Part shown: piece after piece, positions 7,493 through 16,287 of the stretch
How positions within the stretch are numbered: position 1 is the first letter of the stretch
Layout: the number at the start of each line of letters is the position of its first letter
Assembly (NCBI RefSeq): GCF_000424265.1
Contig: NZ_AUJO01000012.1
Location: 1 to 64,000 of the forward strand
Direction of reading: 5' to 3'
From: Butyrivibrio sp. WCD3002
Lineage (GTDB): Bacteria > Bacillota > Clostridia > Lachnospirales > Lachnospiraceae
Length of the DNA stretch: 64,000 bases
Translations under genes and position numbers: made by a program
Notes under the pieces: generated by a model
Database searches by the model: none
The model's input: the letters and a program-made list of their open reading frames with translations, nothing else
Told to the model about the DNA's origin: nothing

Positions 7493-10089
7493 CACTGTTC
7501 TTTTGCCTTAACCGGACGAGCCGCAAGACTTCCTCCTTCCACGTAGATTTCAATAGTATCATGAGGCTCAACTCTGTCTTCCAGAATCAGCTTTGCTGAT
7601 AAGGTCTCCACATACTTCTGAACGAATCTCTTAACAGGTCTTGCACCATAATTTGCATCATAGGCATTATCCGCAACAAACTCCTCAGCCTCGGGAGTAA
7701 GTGTTATATCTATTTCCCTATCCTCAAGTCTTCTGTTAAGATCAGCCACAATCAGCTTAACTATTCCGCCAATATTCTCTCTTGTAAGAGGCTTAAACAG
7801 AATCATCTCATCAAGACGATTCAAAAACTCAGGTCTGAAGTGATCATGGAGCTCATCAAATACTTCATTCTCAGCCTCCTCGCTGATAGTCCCGTCTTCA
7901 TTTATACCATCAAGCAGATACTGGGCTCCGATATTTGAGGTCATAATGAGGATTGTATTCTTGAAGTCAACAGTCCTGCCCTGAGAATCCGTAACACGTC
8001 CGTCGTCAAGTATCTGAAGAAGCACATTGAAAACATCGGGATGTGCCTTTTCAACCTCATCAAATAAAACTACCGCATAAGGCTTTCTGCGAACAGCCTC
8101 TGTGAGCTGGCCGCCCTCCTCATAGCCAACATATCCGGGCGGTGCTCCGATCAGTCTGGATACGCTGTATTTCTCCATGTACTCACTCATATCGATTCTG
8201 ACAATGTTATTTTCATCATCAAAAAGTGCCGCAGCAAGGCTCTTTGCAAGCTCTGTTTTACCTACACCTGTAGGACCAAGGAACATAAAGGAACCAATTG
8301 GCTTACCGGGATCCTTGATACCTGCCTTGGATCTCATGATAGCTTCTGCAACCTTGGTAACAGCTTCATCCTGTCCTATTACTCTCTTATGAAGCTCATC
8401 CTCAAGATGAAGAGTCTTATTTCTTTCACTCTCTGTAAGCTTTGCTACAGGGATGCCGGTCCACCTTGATATAATACTTGCGATCTCCTCGTCGGATACA
8501 TTCTCATGGACAAGGGACAGCTCTTTGGATGTTGCCTTTTGCTCCTCCAGCTCAAGCTCTTTTTTCAAAGCAGGAATCGTTCCGTACTGAAGCTCACTTG
8601 CCTTATCAAAATCATTATTTCTGTTTGCAATCTGCAGCTCGTTGTTAGCGCTCTCGATTTTTTCACGAATAACCGCAAGTCTGTCCACAGTCTCTTTTTC
8701 ATTCATCCAGCGAGCCTTCTGATTATCGAAATCACTCTTAAGCTCTGCCAGTTCTTTTTGCAGATTCGCAAGTCTCTCTTTACTAAGAGAATCATCCTCC
8801 TTCTCAAGAGCCTTCTCCTCAATCTGCATCTGCATGATCTTTCTATTCAGCTCATCCAGCTCTGTGGGCATGGAATCCATCTCAGTCTTTACAAGAGCAC
8901 ATGCCTCATCCACAAGGTCGATTGCCTTATCGGGAAGGAATCTGTCTGAAATATACCTGTTACTGAGAGTAGCAGCACTTACAAGGGCAGAGTCCATGAT
9001 CTTTACGCCATGATAAACCTCATATCTCTCCTTAAGTCCTCTAAGTATACTGATTGTATCCTCAACCGTAGGCTCTGATACCATTACAGGCTGGAAACGT
9101 CTCTCAAGGGCAGCATCCTTCTCGATATACTGTCTGTACTCATTGAGAGTTGTGGCACCTATGCAGTGAAGCTCGCCCCTTGCAAGCATGGGCTTAAGCA
9201 TATTTCCGGCATCAAGCGCGCCATCAGTTTTGCCTGCTCCCACTATTGTATGAAGCTCGTCTATGAAAAGAATGATCTCACCGTCAGACTCTTTTACATC
9301 CTGCAAAACAGCCTTAAGACGTTCCTCAAATTCACCTCTGTACTTTGCGCCTGCAACAAGAGCACCCATATCAAGAGAAAAAATCTTTTTATCTACAAGG
9401 GCCTGTGGAACATCTCCTGCAGCAATTCTCTGTGCAAGGGCCTCTACAACCGCCGTTTTACCAACACCCGGTTCACCTATAAGAACAGGGTTATTCTTGG
9501 TTTTTCTGGAAAGAATTCTTACAACATTCCTGATCTCGGAATCACGTCCAATTACAGGCTCAAGCTTCTGATCTCTTGCCTTTGCAACAAGCTCGGTTCC
9601 GTATTTCTCAAGAGTGTCATAGGTTGCCTCCGGGTTATCCGAAACCACCTTCTGGTTTCCTCTAACTTCTGAAAGAGCCTGAAGAAATCTGTTCCTGTCA
9701 ATTCCAAAGGACTGAAAGATAGCCTTTACTTCGCGATTAGGATACTTGATCATCGTAAGAAAGATATGCTCTACAGAGATATACTCATCTCCCATAGCCT
9801 TCATCTCATCTTCGCTCTTAATAAGAACCTTATTAAGATCTCCTCCCACGTAGGTTCTTCCGCCCTGGACCTTGGTGCGCTTTTTGAGAGCATCATCCAC
9901 ACGGCTTAAGAAAACATCCTTATCAACTCCCATCTTCTCAAGGAGCTTGGGAATGATACTGTCCTCAATCGTCATCAGACTGTATAGCAAATGCTCCTGC
10001 TCTATCTCCTGATTACCGTAATCAAGAGCCACCTTCTCCATATTCTGGATTGCTTCTATTGATTTTTGTGTAAATCTGTCCATCTTCAT
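7492..10089 (-). CDS. clpB: ATP-dependent chaperone ClpB
   Basis: An 865-residue disaggregase of the Hsp100 class that works with DnaK to rescue aggregated proteins in the cytoplasm. Order of parts: Clp N domain (1-150), first AAA+ module with Walker A GEPGVGKT near 207 and [10 protein letters not shown], a long coiled-coil middle domain (about 405-525), second AAA+ module with GPTGVGKT near 605, and the C-terminal D2-small domain. The start is ATG 10089, with AGAGGTG six bases upstream; an in-frame GTG at 10098 overlaps that site. No CIRCE or CtsR-like operator is visible. The leader carries a terminator-like hairpin. Confidence 0.97.
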   Translation of the reverse strand: MKMDRFTQKSIEAIQNMEKVALDYGNQEIEQEHLLYSLMTIEDSIIPKLLEKMGVDKDVFLSRVDDALKKRTKVQGGRTYVGGDLNKVLIKSEDEMKAMGDEYISVEHIFLTMIKYPNREVKAIFQSFGIDRNRFLQALSEVRGNQKVVSDNPEATYDTLEKYGTELVAKARDQKLEPVIGRDSEIRNVVRILSRKTKNNPVLIGEPGVGKTAVVEALAQRIAAGDVPQALVDKKIFSLDMGALVAGAKYRGEFEERLKAVLQDVKESDGEIILFIDELHTIVGAGKTDGALDAGNMLKPMLARGELHCIGATTLNEYRQYIEKDAALERRFQPVMVSEPTVEDTISILRGLKERYEVYHGVKIMDSALVSAATLSNRYISDRFLPDKAIDLVDEACALVKTEMDSMPTELDELNRKIMQMQIEEKALEKEDDSLSKERLANLQKELAELKSDFDNQKARWMNEKETVDRLAVIREKIESANNELQIANRNNDFDKASELQYGTIPALKKELELEEQKATSKELSLVHENVSDEEIASIISRWTGIPVAKLTESERNKTLHLEDELHKRVIGQDEAVTKVAEAIMRSKAGIKDPGKPIGSFMFLGPTGVGKTELAKSLAAALFDDENNIVRIDMSEYMEKYSVSRLIGAPPGYVGYEEGGQLTEAVRRKPYAVVLFDEVEKAHPDVFNVLLQILDDGRVTDSQGRTVDFKNTILIMTSNIGAQYLLDGINEDGTISEEAENEVFDELHDHFRPEFLNRLDEMILFKPLTRENIGGIVKLIVADLNRRLEDREIDITLTPEAEEFVADNAYDANYGARPVKRFVQKYVETLSAKLILEDRVEPHDTIEIYVEGGSLAARPVKAKEQ

Positions 10090-10110
10090 AACTATCACCT
10101 CTTGGCAATA

Positions 10111-10138
10111 TAGAAAAAAGCGCCATGAACAGCGCTTT
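10111..10138 (-). terminator. Terminator-like hairpin in the clpB leader
   Basis: On the minus strand a 7-bp stem (10132-10138 with 10117-10123) with an 8-base loop is followed by six T's. It lies downstream of the predicted clpB promoter and 22 bases before the ATG. It may end the upstream DUF308 transcript, attenuate clpB, or both. Confidence 0.55.
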
Positions 10139-10158
10139 GTTTCACTTGTTCTATATCA

Positions 10159-10187
10159 TGTATAACACACATTTTTTATCATGTCAA
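10159..10187 (-). promoter_or_regulatory. clpB promoter
   Basis: The minus strand has a consensus TTGACA (10182-10187), a 17-base spacer and TATACA (10159-10164) with a TGT extended -10. This is a strong SigA-type promoter that would start transcription near 10152, giving a leader of about 60 bases containing the hairpin at 10117-10138. Confidence 0.7.
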
Positions 10188-10202
10188 CTTGCTTACAAAA
10201 AC

Positions 10203-10814
10203 TTACTTTTCTTCCTCTTTGCTTTTGTCAGCATTAACCTCTTTGCTCTCCACATCCACTATTTCCTTGCGGTTTACCTTATCCACCTTGTGGACCCTTG
10301 ATACGATCCACAGATTGGAAACTCCGTTGTAGAGGAAAGCTGCGCCGATAATCTGCACAATATATGCCATAGATTTTAAGGGATTAAATAAAAGAAATGC
10401 TCCGCCGCCAATAGTCAGAACTGCAAGAATAAGCGCAAACCACCAATTGCCGTAGTGGCTTCGCGCAAGACTAAGGGACTCACCAAGATTCATAAGTCCG
10501 CTGAATAACATGATAACGCCTGCGATTACGGGAATGATTGCCTCGAAAAAGTGAGGATTGATGAAAATCCAGATTCCAACAACAGCGATTACTATGCCAA
10601 AACCGATAGAACTGTTTTTGGTTAACACGTTCTGCTGTTTTGACACAAGGCTTCCGATTATCGAAAGTGCACCCGCTGTTGTAACAACTCCGCCAATAAC
10701 CTTGGTCAGGAGCGTAAGACTTGCTCCCGGAAGAAAAATAAGAACTGCCCCAAGCACTATAAGTGCAATTGCATCAACAAGAAAATTAGTTTTAAGCTTT
10801 ACAAAAAATTCCAT
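10203..10814 (-). CDS. HdeD/DUF308-like membrane protein
   Basis: A 203-residue integral membrane protein with about six hydrophobic segments arranged as three repeats of paired helices, the DUF308/HdeD pattern, then a charged Lys/Glu tail (from about residue 172). E. coli HdeD is tied to acid resistance, but that role is not shown here. It starts 18 bases after the ysxC stop, so it is probably co-transcribed with clpP-clpX-ysxC. Confidence 0.8.
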   Translation of the reverse strand: MEFFVKLKTNFLVDAIALIVLGAVLIFLPGASLTLLTKVIGGVVTTAGALSIIGSLVSKQQNVLTKNSSIGFGIVIAVVGIWIFINPHFFEAIIPVIAGVIMLFSGLMNLGESLSLARSHYGNWWFALILAVLTIGGGAFLLFNPLKSMAYIVQIIGAAFLYNGVSNLWIVSRVHKVDKVNRKEIVDVESKEVNADKSKEEEK

Positions 10815-10832
10815 ACCCCTGCTCCCTGTTTA

Positions 10833-11438
10833 TTATTCGGCTTCCTCAGCCTCTTTTGCGAGGATGCTTTCCATAACCTCATATATTTCTTCCCTGCCTG
10901 CTTTACTCTGTGCAGAGAAAGGAAGAACCAGTCCGTCCTCAGGCATTCCAAGTACATTCTTTATGGCATTTATATGAGTTTCTATCTGGCTCTTTTTAAG
11001 CTTGTCGGATTTAGTTGCAATAATGATAGGTGTAAGACCTGAATCCACAATCCAGTCATACATCATCTTATCATTGGCGGAAGGATCGTGTCGTATATCA
11101 ATAAGCAGGAAAATCTGTTTAAGCATGCGGGACTTATGAAGATAATTCTCTATCATTTTGCCCCACTGCTTCTTAACTGATTCCGGCACCTTGGCAAAGC
11201 CATATCCCGGAAGATCCACAAGATAAAACTCCTCATTTATGTTGTAATAGTTTATGGTCTGAGTCTTACCGGGTTCCTGGCTGACTCTTGCATAATGCTT
11301 ACGATTCATCAGCCCATTGATAAGTGATGACTTACCCACATTACTTTTGCCTGCAAACGCGAACTCAGGCTTATCATTTTGCGGAAGCTTACTTGTAACT
11401 CCTATTACTGTTTCAAGATTTACTTTCTTAATTACCAT
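10833..11438 (-). CDS. ysxC: Ribosome biogenesis GTPase YsxC/EngB
   Basis: A 201-residue TRAFAC-class GTPase needed for large ribosomal subunit assembly. G1 is GKSNVGKSS (about 29-37), the switch/G2 region follows near KTQTINYY, G3 is DLPGYGFA (73-80) and G4 is TKSDK (about 142-146). Length is normal for the family. GAGGTATAT precedes the ATG. The clpX-ysxC pairing (lon or clpX next to engB) is common in Firmicutes. Confidence 0.95.
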   Translation of the reverse strand: MVIKKVNLETVIGVTSKLPQNDKPEFAFAGKSNVGKSSLINGLMNRKHYARVSQEPGKTQTINYYNINEEFYLVDLPGYGFAKVPESVKKQWGKMIENYLHKSRMLKQIFLLIDIRHDPSANDKMMYDWIVDSGLTPIIIATKSDKLKKSQIETHINAIKNVLGMPEDGLVLPFSAQSKAGREEIYEVMESILAKEAEEAE

Positions 11439-11463
11439 ATATACCTCAGTAAATAATTACTTA

Positions 11464-11490
11464 AGGCAGGGATGCTATGCACCTCTGCCT
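11464..11490 (-). terminator. Hairpin between clpX and ysxC
   Basis: An AGGCAG/CTGCCT stem (11464-11469 with 11485-11490) with interrupted inner pairing lies in the 72-base gap. It is followed by only a weak A/T run on the minus strand, so it is at best a leaky terminator or an RNA-processing or stabilising structure. Confidence 0.3.
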
Positions 11491-11510
11491 ATAATTTTAG
11501 TTCTTTAAAT

Positions 11511-12785
11511 TCATTTTGCAGGCTTAAGTCTCTTAACCTCGTCCTTATAGACGATAAGAGGCTGTGCATTTCCTGATACAGATTCCTCTGTTACGACACA
11601 CTCTGAAATGTTGTCATCTGAAGGAATCTCATACATTACGTCCATCATAGCCTTTTCCATGATGGAGCGAAGACCTCTTGCTCCTGTCTTTCTCTCATGT
11701 GCAAGCTCAGCGATCTTCTCAACCGCATCGCCTTCGAATGTAAGTCTTACATTATCAAAATCAAACAGCTTCTGATACTGCTTAACCAGCGCATTCTTGG
11801 GCTCAGTGAGGATTCTTACAAGAGCTTCCTTGTTAAGACCTTCAAGTGTCACACAAATCGGAACACGACCTACAAACTCAGGGATAAGACCAAACTTGGT
11901 AAGATCCTGAGGTGTTACCTCCTTAAGAACCTCACCGATCTCGCGCTCGCTCTTATCAGCGATCTCAGCGTTAAATCCGATTGAGTTGCGGTCAAGTCTT
12001 GCCTCTACGATCTTATCAAGACCATCAAAGGCTCCGCCGCATATGAAAAGAATATTTGATGTATCGATCTGAATAAGCTCCTGATGAGGATGCTTACGTC
12101 CACCCTGAGGCGGAACACTTGCAGTTGTACCCTCGATAATCTTAAGCAATGCCTGCTGTACGCCTTCACCTGATACATCTCTTGTGATTGATACGTTCTC
12201 GCTCTTCTTGGTTATCTTATCTATCTCATCGATATAAACGATACCGTACTGAGCTCTCTCTACATCGTAGTCAGCAGCCTGGATAAGCTTAAGAAGAATA
12301 TTCTCAACGTCCTCACCTACATAGCCGGCCTCTGTAAGAGTTGTAGCATCAGCTATTGCAAAAGGAACATTTATAATCTTAGCCAGTGTCTGTGCCAGAT
12401 ATGTTTTACCTGAACCTGTGGGGCCTACCATGATGATGTTACTCTTCTGAAGTTCAACCTCATCATCCACATTGTGTGCCTTAGGTGCAAGTACTCTCTT
12501 GTAATGGTTGTAAACGGATACAGATAAAACCTTCTTTGCTTCGTCCTGTCCGATTACATATTCATCCAAAAAGTTCTTAATCTCTACGGGTTTGAGCAGG
12601 TTGATATCACTATCATCATGAGCTATAGGCTCATCCTCAAACTCCTCCTCTATGATGTCTGCGCAGATATCTACACACTCATCACAGATATAAACTCCTG
12701 CAGGTCCTGCAATAAGCTTCTTTACCTGATTCTGTGTCTTATTGCAAAAAGAGCAGCGAATTTCTCCATTGTTCTTTGATGCCAT
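11511..12785 (-). CDS. clpX: ClpX, ATPase subunit of ClpXP
   Basis: A 424-residue AAA+ unfoldase that feeds substrates to ClpP. The N-terminal zinc-binding domain has CSFCNK and CDECVDIC (Cys pairs near residues 11-14 and 34-37). Walker A is GPTGSGKT near 116, Walker B YIDEIDKI near 184, and the ClpP-contacting IGF-type loop is present as SIGFN near 267. The RKH-type pore loop (GGRKHPHQE) is intact. The gene begins one base after the clpP stop and is clearly in its operon. Confidence 0.97.
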   Translation of the reverse strand: MASKNNGEIRCSFCNKTQNQVKKLIAGPAGVYICDECVDICADIIEEEFEDEPIAHDDSDINLLKPVEIKNFLDEYVIGQDEAKKVLSVSVYNHYKRVLAPKAHNVDDEVELQKSNIIMVGPTGSGKTYLAQTLAKIINVPFAIADATTLTEAGYVGEDVENILLKLIQAADYDVERAQYGIVYIDEIDKITKKSENVSITRDVSGEGVQQALLKIIEGTTASVPPQGGRKHPHQELIQIDTSNILFICGGAFDGLDKIVEARLDRNSIGFNAEIADKSEREIGEVLKEVTPQDLTKFGLIPEFVGRVPICVTLEGLNKEALVRILTEPKNALVKQYQKLFDFDNVRLTFEGDAVEKIAELAHERKTGARGLRSIMEKAMMDVMYEIPSDDNISECVVTEESVSGNAQPLIVYKDEVKRLKPAK

Positions 12786-12786
12786 A

Positions 12787-13392
12787 TTACTTATCCTCTT
12801 CCTTATCCTTAGGTCTTGACTCTACGATTGAATCGATAAGACCATATTCGAGCGCTTCCTGAGCTGAAAGCCAGTTGTCACGCTCTGTATCCTGAGCAAT
12901 CTGCTCATAGGGCTTGCCTGTGTTCTCAGCAAGTAATGTATTCAATTTTTCTTTTGTACGGATGATATGCTTAGCAGCAATCTCAATCTCAGTTGCCTGA
13001 CCCTGAGCTCCGCCAAGGGGCTGATGGATCATGATCTCTGCATTGGGAAGTGCCATACGCTTGCCCTTTGCACCGCCTGCAAGAAGGAATGCCCCCATGC
13101 TTGCAGCCATACCGATACAGATTGTGCTAACGTCGCACTTGATATAATGCATTGTATCGTAGATAGCCATACCGGATGTGATCTCACCACCGGGGCTGTT
13201 GATATACATGTGGATATCCTTACTGGGATCCTCTGCCTCAAGGAAAAGAAGCTGTGCTACAACAACGCTTGCTGAAACAGAATTAACTTCCTCACCAAGG
13301 AAAACGATTCTCTCCTTTAAAAGTCTTGAATAAATATCGTATGAGCGCTCACCGCGGCTCGTCTGTTCTATGACATAAGGTATTAAACTCAT
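12787..13392 (-). CDS. clpP: ClpP protease subunit
   Basis: A 201-residue serine peptidase that forms the double-heptamer chamber of ClpXP. The catalytic triad is visible: Ser in GMAASMGAF (about 97), His in MIHQPLGG (about 122) and Asp in QDTERDNW (about 171). The start at 13392 is preferred because GGGAG lies eight bases upstream; the in-frame ATG at 13398 is only two bases from that site. It heads the clpP-clpX-ysxC-DUF308 unit, with its own promoter. Confidence 0.97.
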   Translation of the reverse strand: MSLIPYVIEQTSRGERSYDIYSRLLKERIVFLGEEVNSVSASVVVAQLLFLEAEDPSKDIHMYINSPGGEITSGMAIYDTMHYIKCDVSTICIGMAASMGAFLLAGGAKGKRMALPNAEIMIHQPLGGAQGQATEIEIAAKHIIRTKEKLNTLLAENTGKPYEQIAQDTERDNWLSAQEALEYGLIDSIVESRPKDKEEDK

Positions 13393-13436
13393 ATTCATTG
13401 CTCCCTTTTTAATTTTATTTATAAATATACTACATT

Positions 13437-13465
13437 ATTATACCCACAAAGAATCCATTTCGCAA
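13437..13465 (-). promoter_or_regulatory. clpP promoter
   Basis: The minus strand shows a consensus TATAAT (13437-13442), a 17-base spacer and TTGCGA (13460-13465). It lies just beyond the tig terminator, making clpP-clpX independent of tig. No CtsR heptad repeat is visible. Confidence 0.6.
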
Positions 13466-13491
13466 CTTTATGGAATTTTTCCCGATTATAA

Positions 13492-13523
13492 TGAAAAAAT
13501 CCCGGTGGATTAGCACCGGGATT
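13492..13523 (-). terminator. tig terminator
   Basis: A perfect 10-bp G/C-rich stem (13498-13507 with 13514-13523) with a 6-base loop is followed by six T's on the minus strand, 16 bases after the tig stop. This is a textbook intrinsic terminator. Confidence 0.85.
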
Positions 13524-13538
13524 CTCAATAAAGAAGAA

Positions 13539-14984
13539 TTACTCTTCTGTCTTCTTTGCTGTCTTACGAGTACGCTTCGGCTTCTCCTCTGCTGTCTCGT
13601 CATCCTTCTTAGCTGCAGTCTTACGTGTGCGCTTCGGCTTCTCCTCAGCTGCATCCTCGTCCTTCTTAGCTGCTGCCTTCTTTGTTGTCTTCTTAGCTGC
13701 TGTCTCCTTAGCATTGTCTACAAGGAACTTAGCTGCCTTCTGAACTGCAAGATCATCCTTAAGAGTCTTGATCTCACGCTCGCCCATGAGCTCCTTAAGC
13801 TTCTCAATCTCCATCTTGTACTGATCAGCCATCTTCTTAAGCTCTTCATCAACTTCTTCCTCAGTAGCTTCAAGCTTCTCTGCTGCTGCAACTGCCTCAA
13901 GAACAAGTCTTGACTGAATGCGCTCTACAGCCTGAGGCTTAACCTGCTCAAGGAGCTGGTCTACAGTATTGCCTGTGTACTGCATATACTGATTCATATC
14001 CATGCCCTGATACTGAAGTCTCTGAGCGAAATCATTAACGATCTGACGCTGCTGAGTCTCGATCATCTTCTCAGGAAGCTCCATCTCGGAATCCTCGATT
14101 ACAGCCTTAACAGCCTGATCTTCCTTCTTAGCCTTAGCCTCAGCCTCTTTACGCTCTGTAAGCTTCTTCTTAACGTCTTCCTTATATTCAGCAACTGTCT
14201 CAAACTCTGAAACATCGCTTGCAAACTCATCATTAAGCTCAGGAAGCTCTCTTACCTTGATGCCCTTAACTGTGCACTTGAATGTAGCGTCCTTACCTGC
14301 AAGATCCTCTGAATGATAGTCCTCAGGGAACTTAACGTTAACGTCGCCTTCCTGACCGATTTCAAATCCAACAAGCTGCTCCTCGAAGCCGGGGATGAAT
14401 GAACCTGAACCGATTGTAAGAGGATAATCTGTGCCCTTACCGCCTTCAAATGCAACACCGTCAACAAATCCCTCGAAATCAAGAGTTACGATATCGTCGT
14501 TCTGAACCTTACGATCTGTAACCTCTACTGTTCTTGCATTTCTGCTTCTCTCCTGGTCGATCTCAGCATTGATCTCGTCCTCGGTAACATCAAGGTCTGC
14601 CTTCTCAACAGATACACCCTTGTACTTACCAAGCTTAACCTCGGGCTTAAGTGCTACAGTAGCAGTGAAGATGAAAGGCTTGCCTGCCTCGATCTGTGTA
14701 ACATCGATCTCAGGATTGGAAACTACGTCCTCGCCACACTCATCAACTGCCTTGGGATATTCCTGATTGATCAGCTCGTTAGCTGCATCCTCGAAGAAAA
14801 TCTCCTTACCGTACATACGCTCGATCATATGACGGGGAGCCTTACCCTTACGGAAACCGGGAATCTGGATCTTAGACTTCTGCTTGTTGAAAACCTTGTC
14901 GATTGCTTTATCAAAGTCATCTGCTGCAACTTCGATTGTAAGCTTAGCCATGCTCTTCTCGAGCTTTTCTACTGATACGCTCAT
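13539..14984 (-). CDS. tig: Trigger factor with Lys/Ala-rich C-terminal tail
   Basis: A 481-residue ribosome-associated chaperone and prolyl isomerase. The N-terminal ribosome-binding domain contains the signature GFRKGKAPR (about 43-51); the FKBP-type domain lies at about 150-240; the C-terminal chaperone arms run to about 425. Normal trigger factors end near residue 430. Here residues 427-481 form a tail of Lys, Ala, Thr, Arg and Glu with EEKPKRTRKTA occurring twice, resembling histone H1 or HU-type tails. It may bind ribosomal RNA or DNA, but that is inference. GGAGGAA precedes the ATG. Confidence 0.95.
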   Translation of the reverse strand: MSVSVEKLEKSMAKLTIEVAADDFDKAIDKVFNKQKSKIQIPGFRKGKAPRHMIERMYGKEIFFEDAANELINQEYPKAVDECGEDVVSNPEIDVTQIEAGKPFIFTATVALKPEVKLGKYKGVSVEKADLDVTEDEINAEIDQERSRNARTVEVTDRKVQNDDIVTLDFEGFVDGVAFEGGKGTDYPLTIGSGSFIPGFEEQLVGFEIGQEGDVNVKFPEDYHSEDLAGKDATFKCTVKGIKVRELPELNDEFASDVSEFETVAEYKEDVKKKLTERKEAEAKAKKEDQAVKAVIEDSEMELPEKMIETQQRQIVNDFAQRLQYQGMDMNQYMQYTGNTVDQLLEQVKPQAVERIQSRLVLEAVAAAEKLEATEEEVDEELKKMADQYKMEIEKLKELMGEREIKTLKDDLAVQKAAKFLVDNAKETAAKKTTKKAAAKKDEDAAEEKPKRTRKTAAKKDDETAEEKPKRTRKTAKKTEE

Positions 14985-15067
14985 TAAGTTTAATTCCTCC
15001 TATTAATACATATCTGAACTAAAACATAAAAATAATTACACATATTGTGCTGTTTTTATCTATGTAA

Positions 15068-15125
15068 AGCGACCTATGCCAAAATCTATAGGCACAATCG
15101 CCTAACGATTATAACATAGGTCGCT
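15068..15125 (-). repeat. Inverted repeat flanking the tig -10 region
   Basis: An 11-bp perfect inverted repeat (15068-15078, AGCGACCTATG, with 15115-15125) encloses 36 bases. Those bases contain a TATAAT and a smaller TAGGC/GCCTA hairpin (15089-15093 with 15100-15104). It could be the terminator of the CYTH gene, an operator at the tig promoter, or both. Confidence 0.6.
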
Positions 15126-15130
15126 GTCAA
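15108..15130 (-). promoter_or_regulatory. Putative tig promoter
   Basis: The minus strand reads TGTTATAAT (extended -10, box at 15108-15113). A TTGACA at 15125-15130 is only 11 bases from it, too close to serve as a normal -35. The element overlaps the inverted repeat at 15068-15125. Confidence 0.5.
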
Positions 15131-15156
15131 TTTCCACAACTAATTTTATACCCGTT

Positions 15157-15687
15157 TTATTCGGTACTCATGTGAGCATTGCTGTACCTCACATCTCCCG
15201 TCACATCCTCATCAAACCACGATGCCGGCTTGTAGGCTGCTGCCGTCTCCTCATCCGGAAATTCCACCTCTGCAAGGATTCTTCCGTCGAATTTTCCTTC
15301 AAAAACATCAAGCTCAATCTTTAGTGAATCCATAAGAGCCCTACTCTTTTCGTCCGATGAATCAAAAGCATCACTATTAATAGGAATAATATATCTCTTT
15401 TTTGAAATCACATTCCCATCCGCTTTTACTACCAGATGCTCGTAGGAATCCTTATCAAGAGGAAGATTGTATTCTATCTTGCCAATATCCCCAGCCTCGG
15501 AGAAAACGCCCTGCTTACCAAAATCCTTATGGCTCTTGTAGGTCATATAAAAGGTATCATCCTCGCGCCTAACCCTGATGGCGGGAACTACGCAAAGGTA
15601 CCCCTGCTCAATAATATGAACCGGGTACTGCTCAAGGTTTTGCGGAAGCTCTTTTACCGTGAATTTTCTTTCTATCTCAACGCCCAT
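15157..15687 (-). CDS. CYTH domain protein
   Basis: A 176-residue single-domain protein of the CYTH (CyaB/thiamine-triphosphatase) superfamily, which binds triphosphate substrates with metal ions in a beta-tunnel. The hallmark ExExK motif is present as VEIERKF at the N-terminus, with further charged strand residues (RVRRED, YMTYKSH, KKRYIIP). The substrate in this organism (inorganic triphosphate, ThTP or other) cannot be told. Start at 15687 is set by GAGG seven bases upstream. Last gene of the malQ-lacI-SBP-DJ-1-CYTH run. Confidence 0.85.
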   Translation of the reverse strand: MGVEIERKFTVKELPQNLEQYPVHIIEQGYLCVVPAIRVRREDDTFYMTYKSHKDFGKQGVFSEAGDIGKIEYNLPLDKDSYEHLVVKADGNVISKKRYIIPINSDAFDSSDEKSRALMDSLKIELDVFEGKFDGRILAEVEFPDEETAAAYKPASWFDEDVTGDVRYSNAHMSTE

Positions 15688-15707
15688 CACATATCCTCGT
15701 TCCGGGA

Positions 15708-16259
15708 TCAGAGCCTGTAAACAACTTTTTTGCCAAGCTCATCTGCTGTTTCCTTGCCGCAGAAGCGCTCTACTATAGCAAGTCCGAAGGCCATAGCTGT
15801 TCCCATGCCTCTGCTTGTAAGAATATGTCCGTCAACTGTGGTCTCGCTCATCTGAACATCTGCACCCTTAAGCTCACCCTCAAGTCCCGGGAATACACAT
15901 GCCTTTTTGCCCTGAAGAAGGCCTGCTCTTCCGAATACTCCGGGGGCAGCGCAGATTGCACTTATGAATTTACCCTTGCTGTCAAAGGCACGGATGTTAT
16001 CCATGAGCTTCTCCGTGTTTTCAAGGTTTGTGGTTCCCGGAAGTCCGCCAGGAAGCACCAGCATATCCATAGCATCAAAGTCAAGCTCGTCAATAACCTT
16101 ATCCGCCTTTACCTCGATTCCATGGGAGCCTGTAACCTGAAGAGAATCCGTTACAGACACCATATCTATTGTAAGACCTGCTCTTCTGCACAGATCAACC
16201 ACAGTAAGAGCCTCTATTTCTTCAAATCCGTTTGCAAGAAAAATTGCTATTTTTGCCAT
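15708..16259 (-). CDS. DJ-1/PfpI family protein
   Basis: A 183-residue protein of the DJ-1/ThiJ/PfpI superfamily. The nucleophile-elbow cysteine is in ISAICAAPGVFGRAG (about residue 103), and the conserved Glu is in FEEIEALTVVDL (about 14-18). Family members act as glyoxalase or deglycase-like or stress proteins. GGGAGG precedes the ATG. It sits between the solute-binding lipoprotein and the CYTH gene with short gaps. Confidence 0.88.
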   Translation of the reverse strand: MAKIAIFLANGFEEIEALTVVDLCRRAGLTIDMVSVTDSLQVTGSHGIEVKADKVIDELDFDAMDMLVLPGGLPGTTNLENTEKLMDNIRAFDSKGKFISAICAAPGVFGRAGLLQGKKACVFPGLEGELKGADVQMSETTVDGHILTSRGMGTAMAFGLAIVERFCGKETADELGKKVVYRL

Positions 16260-16287
16260 AATTCATCCTCCCAATTGCATTAAGTAT

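Noticed and set aside
8506..8949. Plus-strand frame opposite clpB coiled coil
   Set aside because: Shadow of the repetitive coiled-coil coding sequence of clpB.
10100..10202. CIRCE or CtsR operator for clpB
   Set aside because: No TTAGCACTC/GAGTGCTAA pair and no GGTCAAA repeats.
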